A stretch of DNA of 51,675 bases from Bacteroidota bacterium (GCA_021777835.1 JAJYDC010000020.1:1-51675), one strand, 5' to 3'. Shown: positions 36,056-45,653, counted from the first letter of the stretch. Notes: generated by a model not told the origin, from the letters alone. Translations and numbers: made by a program.

Positions 36056-37429
36056 TTAGCTGATTTCCTCAAATCTTGCAGTAAAGTGACGAAGCATCGG
36101 CGCTTCATAAATTATCTTGTAACCTTTTAAAGAATTTCTCCGTTTAAATACTTCTATTATTATTTCTAAAACATAATCTATATGACTCTGCGTATAAACT
36201 CTTCTAGGAACTGCAAGACGAACTAATTCCATAGGAGGAGGTATGAGCTTTCCGTTTTTATCATACTTACCAAACATTACGCTGCCTATTTCTACTGATC
36301 TTATTCCACCTTCGATATAAAGTGCAGCTACAATTGATTGACCGGGAAATTCCTCCGGTGAAATATGTGATAAAAATCTTTTAGCATCTAAGTATATTGC
36401 GTGACCCCCTGGCGGTTCAATTATTGGAACTCCTGCATCAACTAATCTTTCTCCAAGATATTCAATACTTCGAATTCTATATTCAAGATAATGTTCATCA
36501 AGGATTTCTTCCAATCCTTGTGCAATGGCTTCCAAATCTCGACCTGCCAGACCTCCGTATGTTGGAAATCCCTCCGTAACAATTAAGAGATTTCTACACT
36601 TCATCGCTAAACTTTCGTCGTTAAGTGCCAGGAAACCTCCAATATTTACAAGTGCATCCTTCTTAGCACTCATTGTTACGCCATCTGAATAAGAAAACAT
36701 TTCTTGAGCAATTTCAAGAGCTGATTTATTTGAATAACCTGGCTCGCGCTTTTTAATAAAATAAGCATTTTCTGCAAACCGACATGCATCAAGTATCAGG
36801 GGGATACCATATTTATTACATATTTCCTTAGTATCCCTTATGTTTTTCATGGACACCGGCTGTCCACCACCGGAATTATTAGTAATAGTAATCATGCAGA
36901 AAGGAATGTTTTCTTTCCCAGTATTTTTAATAAATTCTTCAAGTTTTTCTACATCCATATTACCTTTAAAGTCAGCACGCAGTTCCGGATGTTTGCCTGT
37001 TTCATTTAGCAAATCAACAGCTTCTGCACCTGAAAATTCAATATTTGCACGTGTTGTATCAAAATGTGTATTATTGGGAAAATATTTTCCTTTACCGCCG
37101 GTAATTGAAAAAAGTATTTTCTCAGCTGCTCTTCCCTGATGAGTTGGTATAATAAATTTCATACCTGTAATTTTCTTAACAGCTAATTCAAACTTGTAAA
37201 AGCTTCTTGAACCCGCATACGATTCGTCTCCGTCCATAATACCTGCCCACTGTTTTGAGCTCATTGCAGAAGTTCCGCTATCAGTAAGTAAATCAATTAA
37301 AACGTCATCTGCCCGAATTAAAAATGGATTATATCCAGCATGCTTGAGTATATCAATTCTTTCATCCTTTGTTGTAAAACGAATTGGTTCAACTGATTTT
37401 ATTTTGAAGGGTTCTATAATTGTTTTCAT
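36056..37429 (-). CDS. tnaA: Tryptophanase (tryptophan indole-lyase)
   Basis: 457 residues, PLP enzyme that splits tryptophan to indole, pyruvate and ammonia. The family also includes tyrosine phenol-lyase (TPL). PLP lysine K257 lies in MSAKKDALVNIGG. The two residues that separate the enzymes favour tryptophanase: position 124 is Asp (HFDTTRA), as in TnaA, where TPL has Thr; position 381 is Ile (SVEIGSVM), as in TnaA, where TPL has Arg. Other stretches (TDSGTSAMSSKQWAG) look TPL-like, so specificity is likely but not certain. No tnaC-like leader or tryptophan permease was seen. It starts the minus-strand run that leads into the DUF4905-like and AMMECR1 genes. Confidence 0.85.
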   Translation of the reverse strand: MKTIIEPFKIKSVEPIRFTTKDERIDILKHAGYNPFLIRADDVLIDLLTDSGTSAMSSKQWAGIMDGDESYAGSRSFYKFELAVKKITGMKFIIPTHQGRAAEKILFSITGGKGKYFPNNTHFDTTRANIEFSGAEAVDLLNETGKHPELRADFKGNMDVEKLEEFIKNTGKENIPFCMITITNNSGGGQPVSMKNIRDTKEICNKYGIPLILDACRFAENAYFIKKREPGYSNKSALEIAQEMFSYSDGVTMSAKKDALVNIGGFLALNDESLAMKCRNLLIVTEGFPTYGGLAGRDLEAIAQGLEEILDEHYLEYRIRSIEYLGERLVDAGVPIIEPPGGHAIYLDAKRFLSHISPEEFPGQSIVAALYIEGGIRSVEIGSVMFGKYDKNGKLIPPPMELVRLAVPRRVYTQSHIDYVLEIIIEVFKRRNSLKGYKIIYEAPMLRHFTARFEEIS

Positions 37430-37687
37430 TATTTTCTCTCAATAAATATTTTGATTCTTTACCCAATTAATAAGAGTGATAAAATATATAGGTAAAGTTC
37501 AGCAAAAATTTAGATCAAAACAACTTGCATTTCCTTGCATTCAAGATAACAACTCTACTAATTTTAACTTTAAGATGGCAAAAAGTTATTCTTATCAAAC
37601 TAATATATTTTTATTGCTATTTGAGAAAAGTATAAATAATTTCTCTAAGTCAATTCTTTTTCTTTCAACAATTAAAGGAAACATGAT

Positions 37688-38515
37688 ATGAATAATTTTG
37701 AACAAAACGGAGATCAAACATCTCAAATTATTGATTCAAGCGAGGAACCTGAATTATCGCACTCAGATAAAATGATTGGTATTTTCACTGAACCTGCTAA
37801 GACATATGAGTATATTTCCAATCACCCCATAAAGACAATTGACTGGTTTCTTCCCTTTGTTTTATTACTTACCGTAGTTACTATAACGCAGTTTTTGCTT
37901 ATGAGTAATAAGGAAATTCATTTCCAAATTGTAGATAAGCAAATGACTAAAATGCAGCAAAACTATAATAAGCTAGTTAGCGAAGGTAAAATGACGCAAG
38001 ATGAAGCTGATAAGCAGCTTAGCACAATTCAAGATAGAATGCAAAAGTTCGGACCTTTACAAATGATATTGACAGTTTTAGGTGTATTTATCGGAGGTTT
38101 TATTGTATTTTTTATTATGTGCGGAATATATTATCTCTTTGCCAAATTCGTATTAAAAGGCGATGGGAATTACAACTCAGTATTAGTAGCAAGCGGTATG
38201 ACTTCCTACATTGCCATCATTCAAGTCATTATTGCTGCTATATTAGCTTTTGCATTTGGAAGACTTTTTAGCGATACTAGTGTTGCAGCTTTTCTTGATT
38301 CGGATAAATCAACTTTGCTGGGATTTGTTCTATCTAAGCTTGATGTCTTTTCAATTTGGGCTTACTTAATCTTGAGTATAGGTTTGGCAAAAATGTTTAA
38401 GGCAAGAAATATAGCAGCCTATTTTGCGGTAGTATTTGGTATCTGGATAATAGGAGGATTTTTGTTTTATCTGCTTGCAAATGCCATTCCATACTTGCGT
38501 ATGTTTAGAGGATAG
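37688..38515 (+). CDS. Yip1-family multi-pass membrane protein
   Basis: 275 residues. A cytoplasmic N-terminus contains the typical GIFTEPAKTYEYISNHP (31-47), then about five membrane helices (53-72, 126-152, 167-192, 220-238, 242-265). A charged helical loop of about 50 residues lies between the first two (KQMTKMQQNYNKLVSEGKMT). Yip1 proteins are widespread and poorly understood in bacteria. AAAGGA lies about 8 bases before the ATG. Transcribed alone, divergent from tnaA. Confidence 0.8.
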   Translation: MNNFEQNGDQTSQIIDSSEEPELSHSDKMIGIFTEPAKTYEYISNHPIKTIDWFLPFVLLLTVVTITQFLLMSNKEIHFQIVDKQMTKMQQNYNKLVSEGKMTQDEADKQLSTIQDRMQKFGPLQMILTVLGVFIGGFIVFFIMCGIYYLFAKFVLKGDGNYNSVLVASGMTSYIAIIQVIIAAILAFAFGRLFSDTSVAAFLDSDKSTLLGFVLSKLDVFSIWAYLILSIGLAKMFKARNIAAYFAVVFGIWIIGGFLFYLLANAIPYLRMFRG

Positions 38516-38535
38516 TTTCATCTATTTTTTTTGTA

Positions 38536-38562
38536 TGCCCGTTTAACTTCGGGCACTTTTTT
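38536..38562. terminator. Terminator between Yip1-family gene and priA
   Basis: Stem TGCCCG / CGGGCA with an 8-base loop, followed on the plus strand by C and six T. It lies between convergent genes, and the T run overlaps the priA stop codon. Confidence 0.8.
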
Positions 38563-41026
38563 AAAAAATGCTTTGCGGATCAACATCGTAAATCAATTTT
38601 ACATCTCTATATCGAGATTTACGGTTGAACTCTATATAAGAATTAATAACTGCCTTCCGCATTACAGCTCCGCCAGGATCTATGTCCTTTAAAGCCTTAA
38701 TCAAAATATGAAATCTAAAATTTCTTTTTACTTTTGTAATTATGGCGCTGGTAGGTTGGGAAATAATTAGCCATTTTTTATAGTTAATTAGCTCTTTGTA
38801 AAAATCAACAATTGCTCCCTTTGCTTTGTCTTCTCTAACATCCTTAGTTTCGATCAAGCAGAGCCTTGCAAAAGGCGGGTAAATTGCATTTTCTCTTTCC
38901 TTGATTTCTTTTTGATAGAAACCCGCATAATCATTTTGCAAAACTTTTTGTAATGTAAAATAATTTTCATTCTGTGTCTGAATTATTACTTCTCCTTCAG
39001 CTTTGCTTCTGCCTGCTCTACCAGCTACCTGCGTAAGAAGCTGAAACGTTCTTTCATCAGCTCTGAAATCAGGCAGCCATAATGTAGTCTCAGCAGATAT
39101 TACTCCTACCAAAGTTAGTCGCGGAAAGTCTAAACCTTTTGAAACCATTTGGGTGCCTACAAGTATATCTATATTGCCCCTTCCGAATTCAGATAGTATT
39201 TTACTGAGTGAAGATTTTTTGGATATTGAGTCAGAATCAACTCGCTTAATTACCGCATGAGGAAAGTAGAATGAAAGCTCGTCTTCCACACGCTCAGTTC
39301 CTGTTCCAAAATATTTTATTGAAAGAGAGCCGCAATTCGTGCAAGCATTAGGAATCTTTTTAATTAGACCACAGTAATGGCATTCAATAATATTTTGGTT
39401 AATATGATAAACCATAGGCACAGAACAATTATCGCAAGTTTCTATTTCGCCGCAGTCTTCACAATAAATTTGGGTAGAAAAACCTCTTCTGTTTTGAAGT
39501 ATTATTATGCCTTCCTTTTTTTTCAGCCTATCCTCAATTTTATCCAGAAGAATTTTAGAGAAAACGTTCTCCATCTTTTTCTTTTTTCTTTCGATGGCAA
39601 TATTAACAAGTGAAATTTTAGGGAGTTTAGCATTATCAATTCTTTCAGGAAGCTCAATTAATTTGTATTTTTTACTTAATGCATTGTACATTGTTTCTAC
39701 TGAAGGTGTTGCCGAACCTAGAATAACAGGACATTTTGAGTACCGTGCAAGAATTATTGCACTATCTCGAGCATTATACTTCGGGGCTGAGTCAAATTGC
39801 TTATAACTAGCATCATGTTCTTCATCAACAACAATAATTCCCAAATTTTTCAACGGAGCAAATAAAGCAGATCGAGCACCCACAACAACTTTTGATTTGC
39901 CTTTCATTATCCGGCGCCATGAATCATACCTCTCCCCTAATGACATTCGGCTATGAATTACAGATACTGTATCACCAAAATTGTTAAATAATCTTGATGT
40001 TATCTGGGGAGTTAGTGAAATTTCCGGAACTAATATCAATGCGGTTTTTTTTTGAGATAATACTTTTTTTACAAGCTCGATATAAATTTGAGTTTTGCCA
40101 CTTCCTGTTACTCCGTGTAAAAGATAAGTTTGAAAGTCTCCAATCGGAAAATTCTTTGATACTTCACTAATAACAATCTTTTGATGCATACTTAATTCAA
40201 ACTCAACAAGATTTTCCTTATATTCTTCATGATATTTTCTTTCAATCTCCCTATCTATTACTCTTACTAATTTTTTTTCTACTAATGAATTTATTGACGC
40301 CTGCGAAGCCTTTGCTTTAGTAAGTAATTCTGATTGTAAAATAGGTTTGGATTTGTTTGAAAGTATTTCTAATAGAATTTTTACTTGTTTTGGCGACCTG
40401 GTCTCTAATTCGGGAATATAAGAATAAATTTCACCAATAGATTTATTGAGCTCGACAAACTTAGCTATCTTAATTTTTACTTTTGCTTCTTCAATTTCAT
40501 CTAATATTGTTATAGCTCCTTTTTTTTCTAATGCACTAATTATCGAATATATATTTTTCCTTTTGACATTTTTTTGAAGGGAATTAAATCTTACTTCATC
40601 ATGTTCCGAGAGAATTATCAGTATTCTTTTCTTTAGACTTTCCTTTTTCCCTTCTTCTTGCAGCAATTGTAAGCATAGGTTCCTATCAGAAATGATTTTT
40701 CTTTTGGACTCAACATCAGTACCATAAGGAATTGCTAATTTTAGTGCTTCACCAAGCGATGATAGATAATAATCGGATAGCCATTTATAAAATTCAAGGG
40801 AAGTTTTTGAAAAAATCGGCTCCGGATCAAGAACATCTAGAATCGGTTTAACGTTATCTAAATTTTCAGGCTTACTTATTATTTTAACAATAAACCCAGT
40901 AATTGTCCTTTTACCAAATGGGGCCAAAGCTCTAACTCCAATTTGCGCTAAGATTTCTAACTCTTCAGGAACACTATAAGAGAAAGAGTTGCGAAAAGGT
41001 AAAGGAAATACAATTTCAACAAACAT
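38561..41026 (-). CDS. priA: Primosomal protein N' (PriA helicase)
   Basis: 821 residues, DNA helicase that restarts stalled replication forks. N-terminal DNA-binding region (LPFRNSFSYSVPEEL), Walker A GVTGSGKT at 305-312, DEEH box (IVVDEEHDASYKQ), and QNRRGFSTQ. Four CxxC pairs of the zinc-binding insert follow (CEDC, CDNC, CHYC, CTNC). Helicase C-terminal motifs are GTGTERVEDEL, VGTQMVSKGLDFP and TQVAGRAGR. Length fits the family. It is downstream of lysA and a lipoprotein gene with short gaps. Confidence 0.96.
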   Translation of the reverse strand: MFVEIVFPLPFRNSFSYSVPEELEILAQIGVRALAPFGKRTITGFIVKIISKPENLDNVKPILDVLDPEPIFSKTSLEFYKWLSDYYLSSLGEALKLAIPYGTDVESKRKIISDRNLCLQLLQEEGKKESLKKRILIILSEHDEVRFNSLQKNVKRKNIYSIISALEKKGAITILDEIEEAKVKIKIAKFVELNKSIGEIYSYIPELETRSPKQVKILLEILSNKSKPILQSELLTKAKASQASINSLVEKKLVRVIDREIERKYHEEYKENLVEFELSMHQKIVISEVSKNFPIGDFQTYLLHGVTGSGKTQIYIELVKKVLSQKKTALILVPEISLTPQITSRLFNNFGDTVSVIHSRMSLGERYDSWRRIMKGKSKVVVGARSALFAPLKNLGIIVVDEEHDASYKQFDSAPKYNARDSAIILARYSKCPVILGSATPSVETMYNALSKKYKLIELPERIDNAKLPKISLVNIAIERKKKKMENVFSKILLDKIEDRLKKKEGIIILQNRRGFSTQIYCEDCGEIETCDNCSVPMVYHINQNIIECHYCGLIKKIPNACTNCGSLSIKYFGTGTERVEDELSFYFPHAVIKRVDSDSISKKSSLSKILSEFGRGNIDILVGTQMVSKGLDFPRLTLVGVISAETTLWLPDFRADERTFQLLTQVAGRAGRSKAEGEVIIQTQNENYFTLQKVLQNDYAGFYQKEIKERENAIYPPFARLCLIETKDVREDKAKGAIVDFYKELINYKKWLIISQPTSAIITKVKRNFRFHILIKALKDIDPGGAVMRKAVINSYIEFNRKSRYRDVKLIYDVDPQSIF

Positions 41027-41035
41027 TTAATTCAG

Positions 41036-41584
41036 TTATTTCTTATAAAACGGAGCCAACGGTCTGTAAGGATTTCCCTTAAAAGACTCGCTGAACATTT
41101 CAAACTTTAATATTTTCATTCCCTTATCCCACAAAATTCTTTTAAAATCTTTTGACTTTACAATTATGCCATTTGTGTAAATTACGCTATCATCAAGAGT
41201 TAAATTTAAATAATGAAATCCGTCTTCGTATTTAATACTTTCTACGCTATTTATATTATCAAATTTAAATTCTCCTTGCCCTATAAGCTTTCCGTCTTTA
41301 ACGAATAGTTTTCTTGAATAAATTTCTCTTCCTTGTTTTCTTTGCTGTTCCACAAACTCTTTGCTCTTCAACATATATTGGAATAGATTATCTTTATCCT
41401 TTTGGTAATCCTCATCAGTCTCAGCTTCAGAGCGCATATCGTAGGCAGTGACAATTGCATACCCTTTTTCGGGCGTGTCAAGATGAACTTCATAGCTAAT
41501 TTTATGAAAGACCAAACAGCCATTTAGTGTAAATAATAAAACAATAGAAACAACTAAAGCTGGTACCATAATAAATTTTTTCAT
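41036..41584 (-). CDS. Hypothetical lipoprotein
   Basis: 182 residues. Lipoprotein signal with LNGC (lipidated C23), then a beta-rich domain (ISYEVHLDTPEKGYAIVTAY), an acidic helical stretch (SEAETDEDYQKDKDNLFQYM) and further strands ending PYRPLAPFYKK. No family recognised. It sits 9 bases after lysA and 9 bases before priA, so it is co-transcribed, but its function need not be related to either. Confidence 0.72.
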   Translation of the reverse strand: MKKFIMVPALVVSIVLLFTLNGCLVFHKISYEVHLDTPEKGYAIVTAYDMRSEAETDEDYQKDKDNLFQYMLKSKEFVEQQRKQGREIYSRKLFVKDGKLIGQGEFKFDNINSVESIKYEDGFHYLNLTLDDSVIYTNGIIVKSKDFKRILWDKGMKILKFEMFSESFKGNPYRPLAPFYKK

Positions 41585-41593
41585 GTTTTTTCC

Positions 41594-42853
41594 TTAAAGA
41601 TATTCTTCAAAAAAAAGATGTTCAAATGATTCTCTGTTTTTAATAACCTTAAAACTGCTACCATTAACAAGTATTTCCGGTGGACGTCTCCTTGCATTAT
41701 AATTTGAAGCCATAGTACTTCCATATGCTCCAGCTGACATAACCGACAAATAATCTCCTCGCTTACATTCTTGAATATTTCTATCTTTAGCTAAAAAATC
41801 TCCACTCTCGCAAACTGGACCAACTATGTCCGCAGAAATATCCTTACAACTTTTATTAATCTGTACTGGTTGAATATGATGATAAGCTCCATAAATACTT
41901 GGCCTTATTAAATCATTCATTGCTGCATCAACAATAATAAAATTCTTTTTATGATTTACTTTTGTATAAAGAACTTGTGCAATCAAAATGCCTGCGTTAG
42001 CTGATAGGTATCTACCCGGTTCAAGAATAACCTTGCAATCTAATTTCTTTAGTATAGGTATTAATGCTTTTGCAAATTCACTTGGGGAAAAAATCCTCTC
42101 ATGATGATATTCTACTCCTATCCCGCCTCCTATATCAAAATGCTTTAGTTTAATGCCTTGTTTTTTAAGATTAAGGAATATTTCTGATAACTTTTCAACG
42201 GCTGAAACAAATGGCTCAACAGTAGTTATTTGAGAACCAATATGCATATCAATTCCTGTATAGTCAATATTCTTAAATCTATCTCTTTCAGTATACAGTT
42301 TAATAGCAGTGGGCACATCCACGCCGAATTTGTTTTCAGCCAATCCGGTTGAAATATAAGGATGTGTTTTAGGATCAACATCAGGATTTACCCTTATTCC
42401 AACACGAGCTGTTTTATTTAAAATGGTCGCAATTTCATTTATTAAAACTAGCTCTTCTTCGGATTCCGCCTTTATCATAAGCAAATCTTTTTCAAGAGCT
42501 ATTTTTATTTCATCGTATGTTTTTCCAACTCCTGAAAATATAATTTTATCATTAGGCACACCAACCTTTAATGCGCGAAGTAACTCACCTTCGGAATTTA
42601 CATCTACTCCGCCGCCAATATCAGCAAAAGTTTTTATAACGCTCAGATTAAAATTTGATTTAACTGCATAGAATATATTGTGATCAATTTCGTTAAAAGC
42701 TGAGTCTAATTCATTATATCTATCAATAAAATAATTTTGACTGTACACGTAAGCTGGAGTGCCCGTTTCTCTAAGTATATCTTTCAAAGACATACCTTCG
42801 CAGTATAACTCATTATTCTTATAAGTAAAATACTTAGAATTGAAATAATTCAT
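41594..42853 (-). CDS. lysA: Diaminopimelate decarboxylase
   Basis: 419 residues, PLP enzyme making lysine from meso-diaminopimelate. PLP lysine K65 in IFYAVKSNFN. Other features are the fold-type III barrel signatures DVNSEGELLRAL, GMDIHIGSQI-like DMHIGSQI, FDIGGGIGVEY, LEPGRYLSANAG, and the partner-subunit cysteine motif GPVCESGDFLAKDR. Length is typical. First gene of the lysA-lipoprotein-priA run. Confidence 0.95.
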   Translation of the reverse strand: MNYFNSKYFTYKNNELYCEGMSLKDILRETGTPAYVYSQNYFIDRYNELDSAFNEIDHNIFYAVKSNFNLSVIKTFADIGGGVDVNSEGELLRALKVGVPNDKIIFSGVGKTYDEIKIALEKDLLMIKAESEEELVLINEIATILNKTARVGIRVNPDVDPKTHPYISTGLAENKFGVDVPTAIKLYTERDRFKNIDYTGIDMHIGSQITTVEPFVSAVEKLSEIFLNLKKQGIKLKHFDIGGGIGVEYHHERIFSPSEFAKALIPILKKLDCKVILEPGRYLSANAGILIAQVLYTKVNHKKNFIIVDAAMNDLIRPSIYGAYHHIQPVQINKSCKDISADIVGPVCESGDFLAKDRNIQECKRGDYLSVMSAGAYGSTMASNYNARRRPPEILVNGSSFKVIKNRESFEHLFFEEYL

Positions 42854-42981
42854 TTCTATCCGGTTATTTGTATGGATTTTTGTTTAAGTAAAGATAAGAA
42901 AATTTAGTTGAATCTTTTTCTCAGGGCTAACAACAATAAAAAATAGTCCTATGAAATAAATAAATCATTATTTAAAATAAG

Positions 42982-43021
42982 AAACGGAAGAGAAAATTTA
43001 GTTAATTAACTCCTCCGCTTT
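42982..43021 (-). terminator. Probable terminator of the Ton operon
   Basis: On the minus strand, AAAGCGGAGGAG pairs with CTCTTCCGTTT, with one bulged G and one G-U pair, around a 17-base loop; the sequence TTATTTT follows. It lies 26 bases after the stop of the 46-residue gene. The stem is imperfect, so the call is moderate. Confidence 0.55.
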
Positions 43022-43046
43022 AATAATATTTTCAATTTTAAATAGG

Positions 43047-43187
43047 TTAAAGATGGAATACTGCAATAGTTAAATAATTAGCTAGTGCTGCAATTAAGAA
43101 TAATCCCACTAATATTACCAATAACCAAGCTAAAACTCTAACCCATGGAATAGCAAGATAACTTCTTAAGTTATATATCTTAATCAT
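43047..43187 (-). CDS. 46-residue single-pass membrane protein at the end of the Ton operon
   Basis: Small gene, family not recognised. The protein begins IKIYNLRSYLAIPWVRVLAW and has one strong hydrophobic segment (about 18-37, VLAWLLVILVGLFLIAALA), ending NYLTIAVFHL. It starts with ATG 13 bases after the TPR gene stop, with an AAAGGAA ribosome binding site 5 bases upstream, and a probable terminator follows its stop. Good start signals and tight spacing support a real gene; it could be a small subunit of whatever complex the operon makes. Confidence 0.6.
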   Translation of the reverse strand: MIKIYNLRSYLAIPWVRVLAWLLVILVGLFLIAALANYLTIAVFHL

Positions 43188-43200
43188 CTAATTCCTTTAT

Positions 43201-44586
43201 TTAAAGACTAAGAAGTCTTAAACCTTTTTTTGCATCGGCATTACCCGGGTCGATTGAAAGTACTGCCCTATATTCTTTTGCTGCTTCAGCTTTATTCCCG
43301 CTAAATGCATAAGCCTGAGCAAGCCATAAATGATATTGTGCACTATTTGGAGTATAACTCAGTGCAGTTTTTAGGCTTTGAATTGCATCTTTGTATTTTT
43401 TCTTAACAAGATTTGTATACCCGAAAAATCCGTTCGCTTCAGCAACTTCGTTTTTAAATTGATCTTCCTTGCCCGATGTAATTTTCAAAATTTTTGTGTA
43501 CACATCAGCTGCGTCATCATTGTTTCGCATATATTGATCGGTTCTTGCTAACCAAATTAAGGCAGGTAGATAATCGCTTTTAATGTTAATGGCTTGTACT
43601 AAGGCCGTCTTTGCGCTATCATAGTTTTGCATCTGTAAATAGCAAAGAGACTTATTTACGTAGGAGCTTACTGAGGTAGAATCAGACTTGATTCTACGAT
43701 CATAATAAACAATTGCTTGTGTATATTTCCCGGAACTCAAGTACATATTTGCGATTTCTTGATTTAGCTCGGTTAATGAAGAGTCCTTCGCCAAAGCTTT
43801 TATAAAATAAATAATTGCAACGGAATCTTGTTTAACAGCCTGAAATTCGCTTCCGACAGTAGAAAAATCAGTAGCTGAAAATAACGAATCAGGTACTGTG
43901 GATAAAATTTTCAAAGCTTCAGGAAAATTCTTGCTATACGTTAAAGATAATGCCTCAATTTTTTCTAACTTTAAGTCATTCGGGAATACAGTTAATCCTT
44001 TCTGGGTAACTTCAACAGCCTGAGAGAAATTTTGCATGAGGAACAATGATCTTGCAGCAAAAAAGTACGCATCATATTTCTTAGAATCGAAGGTTATATA
44101 TTTTTCGAGATAAAATGAAGCATTTGGATATTGCTTAGCATAATAAAGCAACCTACCTAAATTGTAGTACGCTTGCGAATAAGTTGAGTCTAGAGATATT
44201 ACCTGAAGATATTTATTAGCTGCATCTGTATAACTTTTTTGTTTTTCAAACGCCATTGCTATTTTAAATTTTATGTTGGCGTCAAGAGAATCTAGTTTTT
44301 CTGCTTTTTGATAATCGCTTATCGAAAGTTCCAACACTCCCATTTTATTATAAGCATCACCTAATCCTTCATATACCTTAGGATTATTTTCATCATTGGT
44401 AGACAGGTCAACCAAAATTTTTATAGCAATATCAGTTGAATCCTGCTTTAAGTAATCTTGAGCTATTGTCAGGGCTTTGTTATACTCTTTATTCTTTATA
44501 AACTTCGATGCCTCATCATATTTTTGCTGCGCAAATGTTAAACTTGTTAAAGCTACTAAAAGTGTAACGAAGGTAATTGCTTTCAT
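43201..44586 (-). CDS. Secreted TPR protein of the Ton operon
   Basis: 461 residues. Signal peptide KAITFVTLLVALTSLTFAQQ, then about eleven TPR units end to end, for example AYYNLGRLLYYAKQYPNASF, YIKKSLCYLQ-like YVNKSLCYLQMQNYDSAKTA and YHLWLAQAYAFSGNKAEAAK. Probably a periplasmic scaffold. It begins 13 bases after the PstS-like gene. The same order (Ton genes, substrate-binding lipoprotein, TPR protein) recurs in Bacteroidota as far as I recall. Confidence 0.82.
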   Translation of the reverse strand: MKAITFVTLLVALTSLTFAQQKYDEASKFIKNKEYNKALTIAQDYLKQDSTDIAIKILVDLSTNDENNPKVYEGLGDAYNKMGVLELSISDYQKAEKLDSLDANIKFKIAMAFEKQKSYTDAANKYLQVISLDSTYSQAYYNLGRLLYYAKQYPNASFYLEKYITFDSKKYDAYFFAARSLFLMQNFSQAVEVTQKGLTVFPNDLKLEKIEALSLTYSKNFPEALKILSTVPDSLFSATDFSTVGSEFQAVKQDSVAIIYFIKALAKDSSLTELNQEIANMYLSSGKYTQAIVYYDRRIKSDSTSVSSYVNKSLCYLQMQNYDSAKTALVQAINIKSDYLPALIWLARTDQYMRNNDDAADVYTKILKITSGKEDQFKNEVAEANGFFGYTNLVKKKYKDAIQSLKTALSYTPNSAQYHLWLAQAYAFSGNKAEAAKEYRAVLSIDPGNADAKKGLRLLSL

Positions 44587-44599
44587 CTTCTAATCCATA

Positions 44600-45466
44600 T
44601 TATTGATTTTGATTGATTTTTACAGGGACAGCTGCGGGTGCCAAATTCTGACCGAGAGCAATTTTCTGCCCAAGGTAACTTGTCAAAAATGTTGTAAACC
44701 CTGATGCAACACTTCTTCCCTTTTCATTTAAATAAATATATACTGTTTCCTTAAATGGATAATAGTCTTTGTATACCAATCCTGGATGCGGCTCGTAGTA
44801 ATTATCATCCAATTTATTTTGATTAAACTCACCTACTTTTAAAAATTTTATATCTGATGAATCCTGAACAGTATTAAAACTGAGCAATCCGATTTTATCA
44901 GTACTATTTTTTACAACTGCAAACACCGCACTATCACTAGGAACAACTTCAACATTTTTAGGAGCCTTCCCGTTTAATATTTTATCTAAGATATATTGAT
45001 ACGTACCTGTATTAGTTTGAGGAATTACAATTCTAATATTGTTGCTACTTCCTAGCAAGAGGCTTTGTATTTCGTCTATCCTTATATTTTGAATGCTACT
45101 GTTTTTGGGTGCTATTACAGCAATCGCGTTATAACAAAACTTGAATATATTCAAACCTATTTTATTATTATTCACAAAGTCTTGTTGCTTTTGGTTTAAA
45201 CCCATCGTACTTACTAACATCTTATAATTGCCATTTAATATTCCGGCTATTCCGTCAAATGGTGTAACTTTTTTCAAGTCTATTTTAGCAGTTTTATAAA
45301 GCGTGTCGAAAACTACGCTCTCTTTAATTACTACAGGGTAAACTGCTTCATCAACAGCTGCATTAAGATAGCCTTTTGTCGGAGTTACTTGGGGCTCTTG
45401 GCAGCCAGTAATAAATACTATTGTATAGAAAAATACTATGGCTATATAAAAGAGACTAACTTTCAT
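44600..45466 (-). CDS. PstS-like substrate-binding lipoprotein
   Basis: 288 residues. Lipoprotein signal with FITGC (lipidated C22), then a type II periplasmic-binding fold: NAAVDEAVYPVVIKESVVFD near the start, a central FDGIAGILNGNY and FKFCYNAIAVIAPKNS, and C-terminal FKETVYIYLNEKG. This is the pattern of PBP-like/PstS-type phosphate-binding proteins. The clear phosphate-site signature of PstS (SGxG-type loop) is not evident, so the ligand is open. No permease or ATPase is nearby; it is embedded in the Ton operon and overlaps the preceding small gene by 11 bases. Confidence 0.78.
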   Translation of the reverse strand: MKVSLFYIAIVFFYTIVFITGCQEPQVTPTKGYLNAAVDEAVYPVVIKESVVFDTLYKTAKIDLKKVTPFDGIAGILNGNYKMLVSTMGLNQKQQDFVNNNKIGLNIFKFCYNAIAVIAPKNSSIQNIRIDEIQSLLLGSSNNIRIVIPQTNTGTYQYILDKILNGKAPKNVEVVPSDSAVFAVVKNSTDKIGLLSFNTVQDSSDIKFLKVGEFNQNKLDDNYYEPHPGLVYKDYYPFKETVYIYLNEKGRSVASGFTTFLTSYLGQKIALGQNLAPAAVPVKINQNQ

Positions 45467-45653
45467 TTCTGTTGTTATTTTTGTAATAAGTAATTAAAAT
45501 CCTAAAGACACCGTATAGGATGAAGACAACTCCTAAAATAATACGGAAATTTAACGGGAAATTTATAGGTATGAAATATCCTGCAAGAAAAGCGGCACCG
45601 AGTATAATAAAAATCGATGCCATTGAATATGCAAGATACTTCATCCAAAGCAT
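45456..45653 (-). CDS. 65-residue two-helix membrane protein
   Basis: Two hydrophobic segments (about 8-27, AYSMASIFIILGAAFLAGYF, and 36-56, FRIILGVVFILYGVFRILITY) joined by PINFPLN, with a basic tail YKNNNRNES. Starts at 45653 with AAGG 6 bases upstream; an internal ATG at 45644 would shorten it by three residues. It lies 11 bases after tonB and overlaps the PstS-like gene by 11 bases, so it is clearly part of the operon. No family recognised; the size suggests an accessory subunit. Confidence 0.7.
   Translation of the reverse strand: MLWMKYLAYSMASIFIILGAAFLAGYFIPINFPLNFRIILGVVFILYGVFRILITYYKNNNRNES

Noticed and set aside
37476-37691. 71-residue open frame before the Yip1-family gene
   Set aside because: No ribosome binding site, Asn/Ser/Phe-rich composition typical of AT-rich noncoding sequence, overlaps the next gene's start.
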